Positions 20,547 to 30,498 of a stretch of 64,000 nt of DNA are shown piece by piece; positions within the stretch are counted from its first letter, which is position 1; every line of letters begins with the position of its first letter. The notes beneath the pieces are model-generated. The model was not told where the DNA came from, made no database searches, and saw nothing but the letters and a program-made list of their open reading frames with translations. The position numbers were made by a program, and so were the translations under genes. The DNA is from Pseudomonas quebecensis. Lineage in GTDB: Bacteria > Pseudomonadota > Gammaproteobacteria > Pseudomonadales > Pseudomonadaceae. The stretch lies in assembly GCF_026410085.1 (NCBI RefSeq), contig NZ_CP112866.1:5269001-5333000 (forward strand), read 5' to 3'.

Positions 20547-21524
20547 ATGGCCAAGCGTATCCAGTTCAGTGCCCATGGCGGCCCCGAGGTACTTGAATAT
20601 GTGGACTACACCCCGGCGGAACCCGGCCCACAACAAGTTCGCGTGCGTAATGAGGCGATTGGTCTGAACTTCATCGACACCTATTTCCGCAGCGGCCTCT
20701 ACGCGCCACCCTCCCTGCCATCGGGGTTGGGCGCGGAAGGGGCCGGCGTGGTGGATGCGGTGGGCAGCGAAGTCACCCAGTTCAAAGTCGGCGACCGCGT
20801 GGCCTACGGCAGCGGCCCGCTGGGCGCCTATAGCCAACTTCACGTGCTGCCCGCCGCCAACCTGGTGCACCTGCCTGATGGCATCAGCTTCGAACAGGCT
20901 GCTGGCGCCATGCTCAAAGGCCTGACGGTGCAGTACCTGCTGCGCCAGACCTATGAGTTGAAGGATGGCGAGACCATCCTGTTCCATGCCGCCGCCGGTG
21001 GCGTGGGCTCGCTGGCCTGCCAATGGGCCAAGGCCCTGGGCGTTAAGTTGATCGGTACTGTGAGTTCGCCTGAAAAAGCGGCGGTGGCCAAATCCCTCGG
21101 CGCGTGGGAAACCATCGACTACAGCAAAGAAGATGTCGCACAGCGCGTGCTGGAATTGACCGACGGCAAAAAAGTGCCGGTGGTGTATGACGGCGTCGGC
21201 AAGGACACCTGGCTGACCTCACTGGACAGCGTGGCACCGCGTGGGCTGGTGGTGAGCTTCGGCAATGCGTCGGGCGCGGTGGATGGGGTCAACCTGGGGA
21301 TTCTGGCGGCGAAAGGTTCGCTCTATGTAACCCGGCCGACCCTGGCGACCTATGCCAACAACCCGCAAAATTTGCAGGCAATGGCCGACGATCTGTTTGC
21401 GATGATCCACAGCGGCAAGGTACGCATTGATATCAACCAGCGGTATTCGCTGGCTGATGCGGCCAAGGCGCAGGCAGAGCTGTCTGGGCGCAGAACCACT
21501 GGGTCGACCATCCTGTTGCCTTGA
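20547..21524 (+). CDS. qor: NADPH:quinone reductase
   Basis: A 325-aa zinc-free medium-chain dehydrogenase/reductase. Recognisable are KRIQFSAHGGPEVLEYVDYT, NFIDTYFRSGLY, and the NADPH-binding loop FHAAAGGVGSLACQWAKALG. It probably reduces quinones by one electron. The start at 20547 is chosen for the family N-terminus and the AAGGAGAAG ribosome site; a frame reaching 20481 is not needed. It diverges from hemF, the usual Pseudomonas order. Confidence 0.95.
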   Translation: MAKRIQFSAHGGPEVLEYVDYTPAEPGPQQVRVRNEAIGLNFIDTYFRSGLYAPPSLPSGLGAEGAGVVDAVGSEVTQFKVGDRVAYGSGPLGAYSQLHVLPAANLVHLPDGISFEQAAGAMLKGLTVQYLLRQTYELKDGETILFHAAAGGVGSLACQWAKALGVKLIGTVSSPEKAAVAKSLGAWETIDYSKEDVAQRVLELTDGKKVPVVYDGVGKDTWLTSLDSVAPRGLVVSFGNASGAVDGVNLGILAAKGSLYVTRPTLATYANNPQNLQAMADDLFAMIHSGKVRIDINQRYSLADAAKAQAELSGRRTTGSTILLP

Positions 21525-21529
21525 CGCAC

Positions 21530-21562
21530 GGCGTTGCCTGGGGGCCAGCATGGGCCAACGCC
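21530..21562 (+). terminator. Weak hairpin between qor and tsaC
   Basis: Arms GGCGTTG / CAACGCC flank a 19-nt loop that includes GGGGCC and GGCC. It lies between convergent genes, without a U-tract. Terminator role is tentative. Confidence 0.35.
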
Positions 21563-21586
21563 CTCGCCACACGCCGGGTGCAAGGG

Positions 21587-22144
21587 TCAAGACGGGCGAA
21601 CCACCTCGCCCGTTGCCAGGTCGCGAATCAGGCTGGGGTTCTTGCGTCCGCCCAGGGCGCCACCCAGCACCAGGTCCACCTGGCCACGGAAGTACTGCTC
21701 CACGCGAATCCGCGTACGCGCGGCCGGACGGCCCTGCGGGTTGGCGGATGTTGAGATCAGTGGCCCCACCAGCGCGCACAAATCCCGCACCAGCGGGTGA
21801 TCACTGACCCGCAACGCCACCGTGTCATGCACGCCGGTGACCCATTCCGGCAACAGATCCTGATGTGGCACCAGCCAGGTATTAGGCCCCGGCCAAGTGC
21901 TGGCCATGCGCTCGATCCAGGTATCCGGGAAGTCTTCGAACAGAAAATCGAACTGGCGGATATTGTCCGCTACCAGGATCAGGCCTTTGTCCACCGAGCG
22001 ATTCTTGATCGCCAGCAGCCGATCTACCGCCTCTTCATTCCAGGGATCGCAGCCCAGGCCCCAGACCGCCTCGGTTGGATAGGCAATCACCGCGCCTGCG
22101 CGAATTTCTCGTGCGGCTTCCAGCACACGCCACCTGTTGACCAT
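21587..22144 (-). CDS. tsaC: Threonylcarbamoyl-AMP synthase
   Basis: Makes threonylcarbamoyl-AMP for t6A37 modification of ANN-decoding tRNAs. The 185-aa single-domain YrdC protein has the substrate loop [20 protein letters not shown], the basic [13 protein letters not shown] motif and the nucleotide segment [13 protein letters not shown]. Length fits TsaC (about 190) rather than two-domain Sua5. It lies downstream of dprA on the same strand, the standard gamma-proteobacterial neighbourhood. Confidence 0.95.
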   Translation of the reverse strand: MVNRWRVLEAAREIRAGAVIAYPTEAVWGLGCDPWNEEAVDRLLAIKNRSVDKGLILVADNIRQFDFLFEDFPDTWIERMASTWPGPNTWLVPHQDLLPEWVTGVHDTVALRVSDHPLVRDLCALVGPLISTSANPQGRPAARTRIRVEQYFRGQVDLVLGGALGGRKNPSLIRDLATGEVVRPS

Positions 22145-22214
22145 GGTTTTACTCTCCGACTAAAGCTCTGCGCAGTTTACCGATCTTCTTTGCAAAACCC
22201 AGCAGCACAAACGC

Positions 22215-23309
22215 TCAGCGGCGCGCGAACCAGCGCCCGTTTTCACAGATCACCTGGCCTTCAAGCTCCAACTCGGTCAGGGCCGCCAGCAACTGGGCCA
22301 AAGGGCGCCCGCTGGCAATCGCCAAGGCTTCGCTGGTGTGCGGCGCGGCGCGCAGCAGGGCCACCAGGGGATGGGCTACCGCAATCGGCGCCGGGCACGA
22401 TAAGGCCTGCCAGCCGCGCAAGGCCTCAAGGATATGTTCGATGGTTTCCACCAGTACCGCGCCGTCACGGATCAACTGGTGGCAGCCCTTGGCGCCAGGG
22501 TGATGAATGGACCCCGGGATCGCGTACACCTCACGACCCTGTTCGGCCGCCAGTTTCGCCGTGATCAGCGAGCCGCTGGCCATACTGGCCTCCACTACCA
22601 GCACGCCGAGGGACAGGCCGCTGATGATCCGATTGCGCCGTGGAAAGTTGGCGGCCTGGGGCGCGGCGTCCAGCGGGAATTCTGAAACCACCGCGCTGCC
22701 TTGGGCGATCATCGCCGCGGCAAGGCGACGATGGCGTTGTGGATAAAAATTTTCCAGGCCCGTGCCGAGTACGCCGATTGTCTGGCCGCCCACGTCGAGC
22801 GCGGCTTGATGCGCCGCGCCGTCGATACCCAACGCAAGGCCGCTGGTGATGACAAAACCGGCGCCTGCCAGGCTGCGCGCAAACGCAGCGGCGGTGTCCA
22901 TCCCCGGGCGCGATGCACGTCGACTGCCAACCATCGCCAGTTGCGGTTTCTCCAGGATTGCAGGGTCGCCGGCGATGAATAACAGCGGCGGCGCGTCATA
23001 GATCTGGGCGAGCAAGGCGGGGTAATCCGGCTGGTCCCACATCAGCAAATGCTGGTCCGGGCGCTCAAGCCAGGCCAGTGCCTGGCTGGCCCCGTCGCGT
23101 ATTTCATGACTGCGCCGGGCATCGGCGCTGATGGGCGGCAAGCCCAGGGATCGCCAGGCACCGGCGGGCGCGCTGATGGCTTTAGAGGCGCTGCCAAAGG
23201 CTTCTATCAGCAGGCGAAAACGCTTCGGGCCGACGTCAGGCAGCCTGTGCAGGCGCAGGCGAGCTTCCAGCTCTGACGGGGAAATGGCATAGCTGTTTAT
23301 CGGATTCAT
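22215..23309 (-). CDS. dprA: DNA-processing protein DprA
   Basis: Loads RecA onto incoming single-stranded DNA during transformation. The 364-aa protein has an N-terminal SAM-like region (about 1-70), the Rossmann-like core (MVGSRRASRPG; ITSGLALGIDGAAHQAAL; FPRRNRIISGLSLGVLVVEA) and a C-terminal winged-helix domain (about 300-364, SEALAIASGRPLAQLLAAL). The DnaA-box sequence TGTGGATAA occurs in the gene (22738) and again just upstream (23335). Confidence 0.95.
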   Translation of the reverse strand: MNPINSYAISPSELEARLRLHRLPDVGPKRFRLLIEAFGSASKAISAPAGAWRSLGLPPISADARRSHEIRDGASQALAWLERPDQHLLMWDQPDYPALLAQIYDAPPLLFIAGDPAILEKPQLAMVGSRRASRPGMDTAAAFARSLAGAGFVITSGLALGIDGAAHQAALDVGGQTIGVLGTGLENFYPQRHRRLAAAMIAQGSAVVSEFPLDAAPQAANFPRRNRIISGLSLGVLVVEASMASGSLITAKLAAEQGREVYAIPGSIHHPGAKGCHQLIRDGAVLVETIEHILEALRGWQALSCPAPIAVAHPLVALLRAAPHTSEALAIASGRPLAQLLAALTELELEGQVICENGRWFARR

Positions 23310-23372
23310 TTGATCGTCCTTGACCGGAACAAGCTGTGGATAACTCTGTTGGTAACTTATTTAGCAACCTAC

Positions 23373-24149
23373 TTATTGCGCAGCATGGACAGCCTCGAAA
23401 CGGTCCATGACCGCCAACGACCGGGAGGCGCTGAGTACCAAAGCGAAGCTGAGCTTTTCATAGGTGCGAAACACCAGCAGCGTACCGGCGGGTGTGTCGG
23501 GAAGGGCTACGGACGAACCGCTGAATGGATCCCGGACGCGGGCACCGGCCTTGATCACCGTCAGCAACTGGCCTTCCACCAAGCCATCGCGGCGCCCTTT
23601 GTTCAGGGTCACGGCGTCGAGCACGCCGATTTGAGTGACACCTCGGGGGATATCAATGATGTGCCCTTCAACGGACGCCGAAGACGCCGGTGTCACCAGG
23701 CGTGCCGGGTCGACAGCCGGCTGGAGTCGCAGCAAGCGATCACCGGGGCGTATCTCTTGTGTCACCCGTTGCACCACCAGCGTGCTCAGATCGCTCGCGC
23801 TGACAAAGCGCGCGGTGCCGATATCGTCGGCGTTCACGCCTAGCAGCTCGCGCGTGCGCGGGTCGGTATAGGTCCTGCCGCGTCGCACAATGGCATAGCC
23901 GGGTTGGGCCGGATCCAGCACGCCGCGCGCATGCACGCGTTCACCATCAGCCCCCAGGACACGCCCGTTATCGGCGGCAATTACATAGGGCGCGGTGTCC
24001 AGGTCCTCGGGCGTATCCAGAATGCGGTTGTGCAATAAAAAACGCTGGATGGCCTGTTGTGTCGAAGGGTCGAGCGCCCGGCCTGGCGGCGGGATCAGCG
24101 CCATGGCAAACGGGGCCCACAGCAGCAAGACGAGTAGCGATTTCCTCAT
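23373..24149 (-). CDS. Secreted protein of the LysM/PA0020-like family lacking the LysM domain
   Basis: A 258-aa exported protein: signal peptide [17 protein letters not shown] followed at once by [20 protein letters not shown]. Homologues between dprA and def in Pseudomonas (PA0020 in PAO1, from memory) are about 340 aa and carry a LysM peptidoglycan-binding domain straight after the signal peptide. Here no YxVxxGDTLW-type motif exists in the protein or in the 135 bp upstream, so about 80 residues appear deleted in frame. The conserved C-terminal part ([15 protein letters not shown] to the end) is intact, and AAAGGAG precedes the ATG. Function unknown. Confidence 0.8.
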   Translation of the reverse strand: MRKSLLVLLLWAPFAMALIPPPGRALDPSTQQAIQRFLLHNRILDTPEDLDTAPYVIAADNGRVLGADGERVHARGVLDPAQPGYAIVRRGRTYTDPRTRELLGVNADDIGTARFVSASDLSTLVVQRVTQEIRPGDRLLRLQPAVDPARLVTPASSASVEGHIIDIPRGVTQIGVLDAVTLNKGRRDGLVEGQLLTVIKAGARVRDPFSGSSVALPDTPAGTLLVFRTYEKLSFALVLSASRSLAVMDRFEAVHAAQ

Positions 24150-24284
24150 GGGGTCAATCTCCTTTATTATGTGCGTTCGCGTGAAATGCCTTGGCCATCG
24201 CGGCTTTCGAACGTTTCACACCGGCCGTGTGGGTCCATCCCACCGCCGATTTGCCTTTACCTCACATGTGCAGCAATTACGCTT

Positions 24285-24791
24285 ATGGCTATTTTGAACA
24301 TCCTCGAATTCCCCGACTCGCGCCTGCGCACGATCGCCAAACCGGTGGCCGTAGTGGACGACAAGGTTCGTCAGTTGGTCGATGACATGTTTGAAACAAT
24401 GTATGAAGCTCCTGGCATCGGGCTCGCCGCGACGCAGGTCAATGTGCATCAGCGTGTCGTGGTCATGGACCTGTCGGAAGATCGCAGCGAACCGCGGGTG
24501 TTCATCAACCCCGAATTCGAACCGCTGACCGATGAGATGGGGGAATACCAGGAAGGCTGCCTGTCGGTGCCGGAGTTCTACGAGAACGTCGAACGCCCGC
24601 TGCGTGTGAAGATCAAGGCGCTGGACCGTGATGGCCAACCGTATGAACTGATCGCCGACGGCCTGCTGGCGGTATGCATCCAGCACGAATGCGATCACCT
24701 CAACGGCAAGCTGTTTGTCGATTACCTGTCCACGCTCAAGCGTGACCGGATCAAGAAGAAGCTGGAAAAAAAGCATCGCCAGCAAGCTTGA
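24285..24791 (+). CDS. def: Peptide deformylase
   Basis: Removes the formyl group from nascent proteins, using Fe2+. The 168-aa protein starts [15 protein letters not shown] and has the three motifs: GIGLAATQV (residues 45-52), EGCLSVP with metal ligand Cys92, and QHECDH with ligands His134 and His138 and catalytic Glu135. Start 24285 is chosen over an upstream in-frame ATG because it gives the conserved N-terminus. A strong terminator separates it from fmt. Confidence 0.98.
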   Translation: MAILNILEFPDSRLRTIAKPVAVVDDKVRQLVDDMFETMYEAPGIGLAATQVNVHQRVVVMDLSEDRSEPRVFINPEFEPLTDEMGEYQEGCLSVPEFYENVERPLRVKIKALDRDGQPYELIADGLLAVCIQHECDHLNGKLFVDYLSTLKRDRIKKKLEKKHRQQA

Positions 24792-24803
24792 TGCCCTTCT
24801 TCC

Positions 24804-24832
24804 AAAGGCTTGCTGCGGCAAGCCTTTTTCTT
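24804..24832 (+). terminator. Intrinsic terminator between def and fmt
   Basis: A perfect 10-bp stem AAAGGCTTGC / GCAAGCCTTT, loop TGCG, followed by TTCTTTT. It lies between two genes normally thought of as one operon. Confidence 0.88.
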
Positions 24833-24860
24833 TTGTGACTGTTTTTAACCGAGAACGCCC

Positions 24861-25814
24861 ATGACCGAGCCACTGCGCATTGTTTTTGCCGGTACACCTG
24901 AATTTGCCGCCGAACACCTCAAGGCGCTGCTTGCCAGCCCTTATGACATCGTCGCGGTGTACACCCAGCCGGACCGCCCGGCAGGGCGTGGGCAAAAACT
25001 GATGCCGAGCCCGGTCAAACAGCTGGCGCTGGAGCACAACATTCCCGTGCTGCAGCCGCCGACCCTGCGCAACGCCGAGGCCCAGGCCGAACTGGCGGCG
25101 TTGCGACCGGACCTGATGGTGGTAGTGGCGTACGGCCTGATCCTGCCTCAGGCAGTACTGGATATCCCACGCCTGGGTTGCATCAACAGCCACGCCTCGT
25201 TATTGCCGCGTTGGCGCGGCGCGGCGCCGATCCAGCGCGCCTTGGAAGCCGGCGACAGCGAAAGCGGCGTGACCGTGATGCGCATGGAAGCGGGCCTGGA
25301 CACCGGTCCGATGCTGCTGAAAGTCAGCACCCCGATCACCGCCGAGGACACCGGCGGCAGCCTGCACGACCGCCTCGCCGAGCTGGGCCCCCCGGCTGTG
25401 ATCCAGGCCATCACCGGCCTCGCCGCCGGTACGCTGCAAGGCCAAGTGCAAGACGACAGCCTGGCCACTTACGCACACAAATTGAACAAAGACGAAGCAC
25501 GCCTTGACTGGGGCCGTCCGGCCGTGGAGCTGGAGCGCCTGGTACGTGCCTTCAACCCTTGGCCGATCTGCCACAGCAGCCTCAATGGCGAAGCTTTGAA
25601 AGTGCTGGCCGCCACTTTGGCCGACGGCAAAGGTGCCCCCGGTGAAATCATCGCCGCCAGCAAGGAGGGTCTGCTGGTGGCCTGCGGCGAACAGGCGCTG
25701 TGCCTGACCCGTCTGCAATTGCCGGGCGGAAAAGCGCTGAATTTCAGTGATTTGTTCAACAGCCGGCGTGAGAAATTTTCCCTGGGTAGCGTGCTCGGGA
25801 CGGTCACCCAATGA
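24861..25814 (+). CDS. fmt: Methionyl-tRNA formyltransferase
   Basis: Formylates initiator Met-tRNA with 10-formyl-THF. The 317-aa protein begins with [19 protein letters not shown] and has the formyl-transfer motif [20 protein letters not shown] (catalytic Asn and His) and LDTGPMLL. The C-terminal OB-fold (about 210-317) binds tRNA. The last 4 bp overlap the rsmB start. It is the functional partner of def, which removes the same formyl group. Confidence 0.98.
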   Translation: MTEPLRIVFAGTPEFAAEHLKALLASPYDIVAVYTQPDRPAGRGQKLMPSPVKQLALEHNIPVLQPPTLRNAEAQAELAALRPDLMVVVAYGLILPQAVLDIPRLGCINSHASLLPRWRGAAPIQRALEAGDSESGVTVMRMEAGLDTGPMLLKVSTPITAEDTGGSLHDRLAELGPPAVIQAITGLAAGTLQGQVQDDSLATYAHKLNKDEARLDWGRPAVELERLVRAFNPWPICHSSLNGEALKVLAATLADGKGAPGEIIAASKEGLLVACGEQALCLTRLQLPGGKALNFSDLFNSRREKFSLGSVLGTVTQ

Positions 25815-27121
25815 ACCCGCGTCTGGCCGCCGCCAAAGCCCTCGCCGCCGTTCTTAATGGCAAGGCATCGCTGAACAGTTCGCTGCCCACGCAGTTGGAT
25901 AAGGTCGAGGATCGCGATCGCGGTTTCACCCAGGACCTGGCCTTCGGCACCGCGCGCTGGCAACCACGGTTGTCGGCGCTGGCCGCCAAACTGCTGCAGA
26001 AACCCTTCAAGGCGGCGGACGCGGATGTCGAGGCGCTGCTGCTGGTGGGTCTCTATCAACTGCTTTACACCCGCGTGCCGGCACATGCCGCCATCGGTGA
26101 GACCGTCGGCTGCGCCGACAAGCTGAAAAAACCCTGGGCCAAGGCCTTGCTCAACGCTGTGCTGCGCCGCGCCCAACGCGAAAGCGAAGGGCTGCTGGCC
26201 GAGTTGGAGCATGACCCCGTGGTTCGCACTGCTCACCCGCGCTGGCTGCAGAAATCGCTGAAAGCTTTTTGGCCACAGGAGTGGGAAGCCATTTGCGCGG
26301 CCAACAATGCGCACCCGCCGATGATCCTGCGGGTCAACCGTCGCCATCACCGCCGTGACGCGTACCTGCAATTGCTGACCGACGCCGGGATAAACGCCGC
26401 GCCGTGCGTGTACAGCACCGACGGCATCGTGCTTGAGGCGGCTACCGATGTGCGCAGCCTGCCAGGCTTTGCCGAAGGCTGGATCAGCGTGCAGGACGAA
26501 GCTGCGCAATTGGCCGCCGACCTGCTCGACCTGGCACCCGGCCAACGCGTGCTGGACGCCTGCTGCGCGCCCGGCGGTAAGACGTGTCACATCCTGGAAG
26601 TGGAAAAAGACCTGGCCCACGTGGTCGCCGTCGATCTGGAGGCCAAGCGTCTGGTACGCGTGCGGGAAAACCTTGCACGCCTGGGCCTGAGCGCAGAACT
26701 GATTGCCGCCGACGGCCGCGACACAGCCGCATGGTGGGACGGGCAGCCGTTTCAGCGCATCCTGCTCGACGCACCGTGCTCCGCCACCGGTGTAATCCGC
26801 CGCCACCCGGACATCAAGCTCACCCGCCAAGCCGACGACATCGTCGCGCTGGCCGCACTGCAAGGCGAGCTGCTCGACGCACTGTGGCCGACGCTGGAAG
26901 TCGGCGGCATCCTGCTCTACGCCACATGCTCCACCTTGCCCACCGAAAACACCGAGGTCATCGAAGCCTTCCTCGCCCGCACCAGCGGCGCGCGGGAACT
27001 GGACCTCGCCACCGCGGCCGGTATCAAGCAGCCCCATGGCCGACAACTGCTCGCGCAGGAAGGCGGGCACGATGGCTTCTACTACGCCAAACTGATCAAG
27101 ATCGCCGCCGCGCGCGGCTGA
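25811..27121 (+). CDS. rsmB: 16S rRNA m5C967 methyltransferase
   Basis: A 436-aa SAM-dependent rRNA methyltransferase. The N-terminal NusB-like RNA-binding domain (about 1-135, including [16 protein letters not shown]) precedes the catalytic domain with SAM loop [32 protein letters not shown] (first Cys) and [14 protein letters not shown] (nucleophilic Cys). It overlaps fmt by 4 bp and is followed 20 bp later by trkA, the conserved def-fmt-rsmB-trkA order. Confidence 0.97.
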   Translation: MNPRLAAAKALAAVLNGKASLNSSLPTQLDKVEDRDRGFTQDLAFGTARWQPRLSALAAKLLQKPFKAADADVEALLLVGLYQLLYTRVPAHAAIGETVGCADKLKKPWAKALLNAVLRRAQRESEGLLAELEHDPVVRTAHPRWLQKSLKAFWPQEWEAICAANNAHPPMILRVNRRHHRRDAYLQLLTDAGINAAPCVYSTDGIVLEAATDVRSLPGFAEGWISVQDEAAQLAADLLDLAPGQRVLDACCAPGGKTCHILEVEKDLAHVVAVDLEAKRLVRVRENLARLGLSAELIAADGRDTAAWWDGQPFQRILLDAPCSATGVIRRHPDIKLTRQADDIVALAALQGELLDALWPTLEVGGILLYATCSTLPTENTEVIEAFLARTSGARELDLATAAGIKQPHGRQLLAQEGGHDGFYYAKLIKIAAARG

Positions 27122-27141
27122 CGGTTTAAGGGAGTGACCGG

Positions 27142-28515
27142 ATGAAAATCATCATCCTTGGGGCAGGGCAGGTTGGCGGTACGTTGGCCGAACATCTGGC
27201 CAGCGAAGCCAATGACATCACCGTGGTCGACACCGACGCCGAGCGCCTGCGCAACCTGGGTGACCGCCTGGACATCCGCACCGTACAAGGACGCGCGTCG
27301 TTTCCCACGGTGCTGCGTCAAGCGGGCGCCGACGATGCGGACATGCTCGTCGCCGTAACCAACAGCGACGAAACCAACATGGTCGCCTGCCAGGTCGCTC
27401 ACACGTTGTTTCACACGCCGACCAAAATCGCCCGGGTGCGCGAAGCGGCCTACCTGACCCGTGCCGGGTTGTTCGACAACGACGCGATTCCGGTGGATGT
27501 GCTGATCAGCCCGGAACAAGTGGTGACTCACTACATCAAGCGCCTGATCGAAATTCCCGGCGCCCTGCAGGTGATCGACTTCGCCGGCGGCAAGGCCCAG
27601 TTGGTGGCGGTAAAGGCCTACTACGGTGGGCCGCTGGTGGGTCAGCAACTGCGCCAACTGCGCGAACACATGCCCAATGTGGAAACCCGTGTCGCAGCCA
27701 TTTTCCGCCGTGACCGGCCGATCCTGCCCCAGGGCGACACCGTGATCGAAGCCGATGACGAAGTATTCTTCATCGCCGCCAAAGCGAATATTCGCGCAGT
27801 CATGAGCGAAATGCGTCGGCTGGACGAGACCTACAAGCGCATCGTCATTGCTGGTGGCGGGCAAATCGGCGAGCGGCTGGCGGAGGCCATCGAAAGCCGC
27901 TACCAAGTCAAGATTATCGAGATGAGCCCGTCGCGCTGTCGGCATCTGTCCGACACCCTGGACAGCACGGTCGTGCTGCAAGGCAGCGCCTCGGACCGCG
28001 ACCTGCTGATGGAAGAGAACATCGCCGACGCGGATATCTTCCTGGCGCTGACCAACGATGACGAAGCCAACATCATGTCCTCACTGCTGGCCAAGCGGCT
28101 GGGGGCAAAAAAAGTCATGACCATCATCAACAATCCGGCCTATGTGGACCTGATCCAGGGCGGCGATATCGACATCGCCATCAGCCCGCAACTGGCGACC
28201 ATCGGCACCTTGCTGGCCCACGTGCGCCGTGGCGATATCGTCAGCGTGCACTCCCTGCGCCGGGGCGCGGCGGAGGCCATCGAGGCGATTGCCCATGGCG
28301 ACTCAAAGTCCAGCAAGGTCATCGGCAAGGCCATCCGCGACATCGGCCTGCCGCCGGGCACCACGATCGGCGCAATCATTCGCGATGAAGAGGTGCTGAT
28401 CGCTCATGACGATACGGTGATTGCTGCCGGGGACCACGTCATCCTTTTCCTTGTGGATAAGAAACATATCCGCGATGTTGAAAAGCTGTTCCACGTGGGC
28501 TTGAGCTTTTTCTGA
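27142..28515 (+). CDS. trkA: Trk potassium-uptake regulatory subunit
   Basis: Peripheral NAD(H)-binding subunit of the Trk K+ uptake system. The 457-aa protein has two RCK units, each with a Rossmann loop: [19 protein letters not shown] (residues 1-19) and [19 protein letters not shown] (about 233-251), each followed by a TrkA-C domain. An AGGGAGTGACC ribosome site precedes the start. The membrane subunit TrkH/TrkG is not in the window. A TGTGGATAA site and a partial parS-like word occur near its 3' end. Confidence 0.97.
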   Translation: MKIIILGAGQVGGTLAEHLASEANDITVVDTDAERLRNLGDRLDIRTVQGRASFPTVLRQAGADDADMLVAVTNSDETNMVACQVAHTLFHTPTKIARVREAAYLTRAGLFDNDAIPVDVLISPEQVVTHYIKRLIEIPGALQVIDFAGGKAQLVAVKAYYGGPLVGQQLRQLREHMPNVETRVAAIFRRDRPILPQGDTVIEADDEVFFIAAKANIRAVMSEMRRLDETYKRIVIAGGGQIGERLAEAIESRYQVKIIEMSPSRCRHLSDTLDSTVVLQGSASDRDLLMEENIADADIFLALTNDDEANIMSSLLAKRLGAKKVMTIINNPAYVDLIQGGDIDIAISPQLATIGTLLAHVRRGDIVSVHSLRRGAAEAIEAIAHGDSKSSKVIGKAIRDIGLPPGTTIGAIIRDEEVLIAHDDTVIAAGDHVILFLVDKKHIRDVEKLFHVGLSFF

Positions 28516-28530
28516 TCAAGGAGTGAACCG

Positions 28531-28842
28531 ATGCTGGAGTCTCTGGAAAAGATGCTCGCAAAGGGCGTGGACAACTCGCTGCTGCGCTTTGGCTTGGGCA
28601 AGGGTTATCTGGATTTGAAGGACAATGCGAAGGCGGCGGAGCATCTTCACAAATGCGTCGAGTTCGACCCGAAATATTCGGCGGCCTGGAAGTTGTTGGG
28701 CAAGGCGCAGTTGGGGCAGGGTGATAACGCCGCAGCGCGACAGGCGTGGGAGAAGGGTATCGAAGCGGCCCAGGCCCATGGCGACAAGCAGGCCGAGAAA
28801 GAGATGGCGGTGTTCCTGAAGAAACTCGAGCGACAAACCTGA
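28531..28842 (+). CDS. Small tetratricopeptide-repeat protein
   Basis: A 103-aa cytoplasmic protein with about two TPR units: LLRFGLGKGYLDLKDNAKA and AAWKLLGKAQLGQGDNAAAR, with the TPR signature spacing (W/G/A/P-type positions). It starts 15 bp after trkA with AAGGAGTGAACC and so is co-transcribed. Homologues occupy the same place in other Pseudomonas. TPRs mediate protein binding; partner unknown. Confidence 0.88.
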   Translation: MLESLEKMLAKGVDNSLLRFGLGKGYLDLKDNAKAAEHLHKCVEFDPKYSAAWKLLGKAQLGQGDNAAARQAWEKGIEAAQAHGDKQAEKEMAVFLKKLERQT

Positions 28843-28852
28843 GCAGATCGAA

Positions 28853-28899
28853 AATGTGAGAGGGGCGGTACGACGATTCGACTTACCCCTTCCCACATT
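28853..28899. terminator. Degenerate REP-like hairpin between convergent genes
   Basis: Imperfect long arms (AATGTGAGAGGGG and CCCCTTCCCACATT) with a 20-nt centre. It lies between the convergent TPR and acyltransferase genes and may be a decayed REP or a bidirectional terminator. Confidence 0.45.
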
Positions 28900-28931
28900 G
28901 GGTGTGGCGTTGTTTTTCGATCAACAGTGGG

Positions 28932-29819
28932 TCAGTACCACCGCGCTTCACCCGGCGGGCGTTTCTTGAAGCGCTTCATGCTCCACATGTACTGGCTCGG
29001 GTAGGCGCCGACATAGCGCTCCACTACCTTGCTCATCGCTGCGCAGGACGTGGCGGTGTCGGTGCTGTACATGTCTTCCGGCGCCGCTTCCAGAATCACC
29101 TTATAGCCCGAACCGTCAGGCAGGCGCAGGGCGTGCAGGAACACCCCCACAGCCTTGTGGCCGGCGAGCATGTTGGGCACGAATTTGCTGGTGAGCGCCT
29201 GAGTGGCGAAGAACGGTACAAAGATCCCCGCGGATTCCGCCGGCTCCGGGTCGGCGGGAATACCCACCTGGCCACCTTTGCGCACTTCCTTGATCACGCT
29301 CAGGATGCCTTCCTTGGTCGACGCAGCTACGCGGTTGCCCAGTTGCACGCGCTGCTTGCGCAGTAATTCGTCCACCGCTTTGAGTTTGGGCGGGCGGTAG
29401 AAAATGATCGGTTTGCACTGGCTGCAATAGAAGTGGTTCAACACTTCCCAGTTGCCCAGGTGGCTGGTGATGCCCACCACGCCTTTGCCCGAAGCCAGCG
29501 CCTCGTGCAGGACTTCCAGGCCTTCGACTTCACGCACCAGGTCAATGGAGCGTTGGGCTGGCCAGATCCATGCGCAGGCGCTTTCGGTCAGGGACTTGCC
29601 GATGTCCATCAGGCTGCGGCCGACCAGGCGCTCACGCTCGGCGGGGTCCATGTCCGGGAAACACTTGGAAAGGTTGATCCGCACCGTGTCGCGCGAGCGG
29701 TTGGGGGTTTTCCACATGATCCAGCCGATGGCCGTGCCGACCGCCTGGACAGCGCGCCAGGGCAGCAGGGCAAACAACCGGAGAGCGCCTACCAGCAAGG
29801 CGCCTTTAAACTTTTCCAC
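28932..29819 (-). CDS. Lipid A biosynthesis acyltransferase (LpxL/HtrB family)
   Basis: A 295-aa inner-membrane acyltransferase with an N-terminal hydrophobic anchor (about residues 7-35). The catalytic HX4E motif is HLGNWE, and VPFFATQ corresponds to the usual VPFFG acyl-donor pocket. LpxL-type enzymes add a secondary acyl chain to lipid A. The PDQ motif of E. coli LpxL reads PADPEP here, so the acyl specificity cannot be named. Start is GTG at 29819 (MEKFKG). Divergent relation to tag is absent: tag is upstream on the same strand. Confidence 0.9.
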   Translation of the reverse strand: MEKFKGALLVGALRLFALLPWRAVQAVGTAIGWIMWKTPNRSRDTVRINLSKCFPDMDPAERERLVGRSLMDIGKSLTESACAWIWPAQRSIDLVREVEGLEVLHEALASGKGVVGITSHLGNWEVLNHFYCSQCKPIIFYRPPKLKAVDELLRKQRVQLGNRVAASTKEGILSVIKEVRKGGQVGIPADPEPAESAGIFVPFFATQALTSKFVPNMLAGHKAVGVFLHALRLPDGSGYKVILEAAPEDMYSTDTATSCAAMSKVVERYVGAYPSQYMWSMKRFKKRPPGEARWY

Positions 29820-29859
29820 AGGTCACTCCTGATCGTGTGTGGTGCGCAAAGCGCGCATT

Positions 29860-30417
29860 CTAACCGGCGATGGCCAACTGCGCGTAACGGTCACAGTCTT
29901 GGGTGTGATCCATGACCATGCCTGAGGCCTGCATGAACGCGTAACAAATGGTCGGACCGACAAAGGTGAAACCGGCTTTTTTCAAGGCTTTGCTCATCGC
30001 CTCGGCCTCGGGGGTGATCGCCGGAACTTCACTGCGGTCCTTGAAGTGATTGATCCTGGGCACGCCGCCAACGAATGACCACAACCACCCCACCGGATCT
30101 TCGAGCGCCAGCCAGGCCGCGGCGTTGCGCCGGGTGGCGTTGAGCTTCAGACGGTTGCGCACGATACCGGGGTCAAGCATCAGCGCGTCGATCTCGGCGT
30201 CGCTCAGGCGCGCCAGACGCTGGGCATCGAAGCCGAACAGCACCTTTCGATAATGCTCGCGTTTGCGTAAAACGGTGATCCAGGACAGGCCCGCCTGGAA
30301 CCCTTCGAGCAATAACAACTCGAACAAACCCTGCGCATCGCGCAGCGGCGTTCCCCACTCCTGATCGTGATAAGCCATGTACAGCGGATCTTCAGAACAC
30401 CAAAAGCAGCGTGGCAT
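29860..30417 (-). CDS. tag: DNA-3-methyladenine glycosylase I
   Basis: Excises 3-methyladenine in base-excision repair. The start at 30417 gives a 185-aa protein beginning MPRCFWCSEDPLYMAYHDQE. Zinc ligands match E. coli Tag: Cys4, His17 and the C-terminal pair in DHTQDCDRYA. WGTPLRDAQGLFELLLLEGF carries the conserved pocket residues. A frame running on to 31497 is rejected as antisense to glyQ. Divergent from glyQ with an 81-bp gap. Confidence 0.96.
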   Translation of the reverse strand: MPRCFWCSEDPLYMAYHDQEWGTPLRDAQGLFELLLLEGFQAGLSWITVLRKREHYRKVLFGFDAQRLARLSDAEIDALMLDPGIVRNRLKLNATRRNAAAWLALEDPVGWLWSFVGGVPRINHFKDRSEVPAITPEAEAMSKALKKAGFTFVGPTICYAFMQASGMVMDHTQDCDRYAQLAIAG

Positions 30418-30498
30418 AAGGCTCCAGGGGATGGTGGCGCGGCCGAATCGGGTATACTCCCGCTCTTTAAATCGCAGCCCAAGTAACAGGTGAATTTC

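Noticed and set aside
24150..24284. Lost LysM segment hidden by a frameshift upstream of the shortened gene
   Set aside because: The reverse strand here shows no LysM-like residues in any frame and has a proper AAAGGAG site before the ATG at 24149, so a simple frameshift does not explain the missing domain.
28487..28502. parS-like word near the end of trkA
   Set aside because: The left part TGTTCCACGTGG matches, but the last four bases do not, so the palindrome is broken (12 of 16).
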